From Anaerolineae bacterium (lineage in GTDB: Bacteria; Chloroflexota; Anaerolineae; JAADDB01): a stretch of 64,000 nucleotides of DNA. The notes under the pieces are model-generated. The model was not told the DNA's origin and made no database searches. It was given only the letters and a program-made list of their open reading frames with translations. Where the stretch lies: the NCBI GenBank assembly GCA_015490995.1, contig WFWT01000112.1:49888-113887 (forward strand), read 5' to 3'. Position numbers and translations under genes: made by a program. This document shows positions 61,188-64,000 of the stretch, piece by piece. Position 1 is the first letter of the stretch. Every line of letters begins with the position of its first letter.

Positions 61188-64000
61188 AACAGGCCGGTGG
61201 CATCTTGTTCCTTTCCCACGCGGATACGGACATCCTGACCCTTTACCACACGCTGGCGCGGCTTCCGGAGGGGTTCCCGCCGGTGCAGGGCATGGCCTTG
61301 CCCCCGGAGGCCGACGTGGCGTCCGTGGCGCGGGTGCTCGATGACCACGCGCCGCAAATTATCGTGGTGCGCGTTCTGGGCAGCCTGCGCCAGGTGCCGG
61401 CCCTCGCCGTGTTGCAGGATTACGCGCGCCGGCGCCAGGCCGCGCTGTTGCTGATCAGCGGCACCGGCACGCCGGACCCGGAACTTACGGCCGCGTCGAC
61501 CGTGCCGCCGGACGTGCTGCAAACCGTGAGCGCTTACCTCCAGGCCGGGGGGCGCCAAAACATGGAGCACCTCCTGCGGTACCTGGCCGACCGGCTCCTG
61601 GGCACCCGGTTCGGCTACGCGGCGCCTGTGGCCATGCCGGCGCACGGCATCTATCACCCAGACCTGCCTGCTGAGGCCACGCTGGCGGACTGGCTGGCCC
61701 ACCGACAGCCGGACCGCCCGACGGTGGGCATCCTCTTCTACCGCGCCCACTGGCTCAGCGGCAACCTGGCCTTCGTGGACGCGCTGGTGCGGGAAATCGA
61801 AGCGCGCGGCGCCAACGTCCTCCCAGTCTTCACCGCCTCCCTGCGCCTCACCCACACCACGCAACACGCACCACGTAACACGCAACACGCAACACGCAAT
61901 ACGCACCACGCAACACCTTCCCCCTGGCCCCAGGCCTTCGACTTCTTCCTCCACCCGGAAACGGGCGAACCGCTCGTCGATGTCCTTATCACGACGCTGG
62001 CCTTCGCCATGGGCGAAGTGGCCGCGGACACCTCGCACAGCAGCGACTGGGCGGTAGCGGCGCTCACCGCGCTGGACGTGCCGGTGATCCAGGCGATTCC
62101 CAGCAGCATGACCCGTGACCGGTGGGAGGAAGCCTCCCGTGGGCTGAGCCCGCTGGACACGGCCATGTACGTCGCGCTGCCGGAGTTCGACGGCCGCATT
62201 ATCACGGTGCCCGTCTCCTTCAAATCGCCGATCCCGAGTCCCCAATCCCCGATGTCATCTCAGGTTGCCGTGTACCGTCCCGAGCCCGACCGCGTCGCCC
62301 GCGTCGCCGGCCTGGCCTTGCGGCTGGCCGCGCTGCGGCGCAAGCCCAACGCGGAAAAGCGCATTGCGTTCATCCTGACCAACTCGGCCAACAAGTCCGA
62401 GAAGGTGGGCAACGCGGTGGGCCTGGACGCGCCCGCGTCCCTGATGCGGGTGTTCGCGGCCATGCAAGCCGCGGGATACCGCCTGGAGAACGTGCCGCCG
62501 GACGGCGACACGCTCATTCACACCTTGCTGGAACGGGGGTCATACGATCGGACCTTCCTCACCGAGGAGCAACTCGCCCGGGCCCACATCCGCATCCCGG
62601 TGGACACGTACCGCCGCTGGTTTGCCGAACTGCCGGAGCCGGCCCGCCGCCAGATGGTGGAACAGTGGGGCGAGCCTCCGGGCAACGCGTACATCTACGA
62701 TGGGCACATCTGCCTTCCGGCGCTGGAACTGGGGAACGTGCTTGTGCTCCTCCAGCCCCCGCGGGGGTACGACATGGACCCCGACGCGATCTACCACCGG
62801 CCGGACCTGCCGCCGCCCCACTTCTACTACGCGCTGTACCGCTGGCTGGACGAGGTCTGGGGGGCGGATGCCATTGTGCACGTGGGGAAGCACGGCACGC
62901 TGGAATGGCTGCCAGGGAAGGGCGTTGGCCTTTCGGGCACGTGTTACCCGGACCTCTTCCTGGGTGACATGCCCCTGATTTACCCGTTCATCCTGAACGA
63001 CCCCGGCGAGGGCACCCAGGCCAAACGGCGGGCGCACGCGGTGCTCATCGACCACCTCACGCCGCCGATGACGACGGCCGACACGTACGGGGAACTGGCC
63101 CAGTTGATGCAACTGGTGGACGAGTACTACCAGGTGGAGCAGTTGGATCCCAGCAAGTTGCCCCTGTTGCAGCAGCAGATTTGGGACCTGATCAAGAAAT
63201 CCCACCTGGACAAGGACCTGGCGCACATCCTGCACCACCACCACGACGACCATGATGAGGACGACCACGACCACGAGGACGAGCACGAGGTCGAGTTTAC
63301 CGAGGAAGGCCTGCCCGCTCCGCTGACGGAGATGAAGGGCCGGGATGTGGCTCACCTCATTGAGGACATCGACGCGTACCTGTGCGAGTTGGGCGCGGCG
63401 CAGATTCGCGACGGGTTGCACATCCTGGGCCAAGTGCCGGAAGGGGACCAACTGGTGGACACCCTCTTCGCGCTGACGCGGCTTCCCAATCTGGACGTGC
63501 CCAGCCTGCGGGCGAGCGTGGCGGCCTGCTTCGGCCTGGATATTCGGGATCTGGACAACCACCTCGGCAAGCGCCTGGATCACGTGCCGGACGCCCTGGT
63601 CCGCCTGGCGGACCGCCCCATCGTCACCGCGGGGGACGCGGTCCAGGCCATCGACGAACTGGCCAAGCACCTCATCGCGCTGCTGGCCGAAAAACGCTTC
63701 GACCCCGCGGCCATCCCCTCGGTCCTCCAATCCCTAATCTCGAATCTCCAATCTCCCAATGCCACCCCCATCCAACGGCTCAGTACCGTCCTGCACTTCA
63801 TCTGCACCCACCTTGTCCCCGTTCTGCGCCAAACGGAAAACGAAATTGCCCACCTGCTGGCGGCTCTGGAGGGCCGTTTTGTGCCACCTGGCCCCAGCGG
63901 CGCGCCGACGCGGGGGAACGCGCACGTCTTGCCGACCGGCCGCAACTTCTACGCGGTGGACCCGCGTACCGTGCCGTCGGTGGCCGCGTGGGAAGTGGGC
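61184..64000 (+). CDS. cobN: cobaltochelatase subunit CobN (C-terminus beyond window)
   Basis: Manual translation open from ATG 61184 to the window end; DEVWGADAIVHVGKHGTLEWLPGKGVGLSGTCYPDLFLGDMPLIYPFILNDPGEGTQAKRRAHAVLIDHLTPPM. Confidence 0.93.
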   Translation, partial: MKQAGGILFLSHADTDILTLYHTLARLPEGFPPVQGMALPPEADVASVARVLDDHAPQIIVVRVLGSLRQVPALAVLQDYARRRQAALLLISGTGTPDPELTAASTVPPDVLQTVSAYLQAGGRQNMEHLLRYLADRLLGTRFGYAAPVAMPAHGIYHPDLPAEATLADWLAHRQPDRPTVGILFYRAHWLSGNLAFVDALVREIEARGANVLPVFTASLRLTHTTQHAPRNTQHATRNTHHATPSPWPQAFDFFLHPETGEPLVDVLITTLAFAMGEVAADTSHSSDWAVAALTALDVPVIQAIPSSMTRDRWEEASRGLSPLDTAMYVALPEFDGRIITVPVSFKSPIPSPQSPMSSQVAVYRPEPDRVARVAGLALRLAALRRKPNAEKRIAFILTNSANKSEKVGNAVGLDAPASLMRVFAAMQAAGYRLENVPPDGDTLIHTLLERGSYDRTFLTEEQLARAHIRIPVDTYRRWFAELPEPARRQMVEQWGEPPGNAYIYDGHICLPALELGNVLVLLQPPRGYDMDPDAIYHRPDLPPPHFYYALYRWLDEVWGADAIVHVGKHGTLEWLPGKGVGLSGTCYPDLFLGDMPLIYPFILNDPGEGTQAKRRAHAVLIDHLTPPMTTADTYGELAQLMQLVDEYYQVEQLDPSKLPLLQQQIWDLIKKSHLDKDLAHILHHHHDDHDEDDHDHEDEHEVEFTEEGLPAPLTEMKGRDVAHLIEDIDAYLCELGAAQIRDGLHILGQVPEGDQLVDTLFALTRLPNLDVPSLRASVAACFGLDIRDLDNHLGKRLDHVPDALVRLADRPIVTAGDAVQAIDELAKHLIALLAEKRFDPAAIPSVLQSLISNLQSPNATPIQRLSTVLHFICTHLVPVLRQTENEIAHLLAALEGRFVPPGPSGAPTRGNAHVLPTGRNFYAVDPRTVPSVAAWEVG
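61854..61916 (+). repeat. heptameric array inside cobN (reverse-complement orientation of the 59766 array)
   Basis: ACACCAC GCAACAC GCACCAC GTAACAC GCAACAC GCAACAC GCAATAC GCACCAC GCAACAC: 9 x 7 = 63 nt, in frame (THTTQHAPRNTQHATRNTQHATRNTHHATP region). Confidence 0.88.
63724..63760 (+). repeat. ATCTCCAA-type degenerate short repeat inside cobN
   Basis: CTCCAATCCCTAATCTCGAATCTCCAATCTCCCAATG, translated in frame as SVLQSLISNLQSPNA. Confidence 0.7.

Noticed and set aside
62540-63730. Long minus-strand ORFs opposite cobN (62540-63730, 61115-62245) and opposite the BtuF-like gene (59867-60688)
   Set aside because: Antisense to strongly recognisable genes in GC-rich DNA; low-complexity His/Arg/Val compositions; no homology recognised.

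Overview
The window looks like a chromosomal segment of a thermophile-like Chloroflexota relative (inferred from gene content only). It is almost entirely coding, with no rRNA, tRNA, IS element or CRISPR array that I could support. Main blocks: (i) a 5'-truncated-in-window Chlor_Arch_YYY/DUF2298-type membrane protein (minus strand, runs off the left edge); (ii) a LuxR-type two-component pair directly upstream of a compact Calvin-cycle operon: archaeal-type bifunctional FBP aldolase/phosphatase - transketolase - transaldolase - form I RuBisCO large + small subunit - phosphoribulokinase - rpiA - rpe. There is no SBPase, classical FBP aldolase or CbbR in it, so it looks like a form-I-RuBisCO 'transaldolase variant' of the cycle; (iii) elp3, thiolase/SDR, Sir2, ugd, an M16 peptidase pair, acpS and two large secreted proteins with TP-rich linkers; (iv) a small SWIM-finger gene with a promoter-leader-terminator element upstream; (v) dnaJ, leuS, fmt, gmk, ald, gatB and others; (vi) an 8-gene aromatic amino acid operon (aroH-pheA-DAHPS-DAHPS-unknown-tyrA-aroA-aroE). 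It is preceded by what reads as a complete leader-peptide attenuator: consensus promoter, 60-codon leader with FYFGFYFYFWGF, mutually exclusive 1:2/2:3/3:4 pairings and a T-tract terminator; (vii) a compositionally distinct, GC-richer cobalamin segment with a riboswitch, BtuF-like protein, [2Fe-2S] protein and cobN, peppered with heptameric and ATCTCCAA-type repeats, several of them in frame inside cobN. The two strongest items are the Calvin-cycle operon and the aromatic attenuator.
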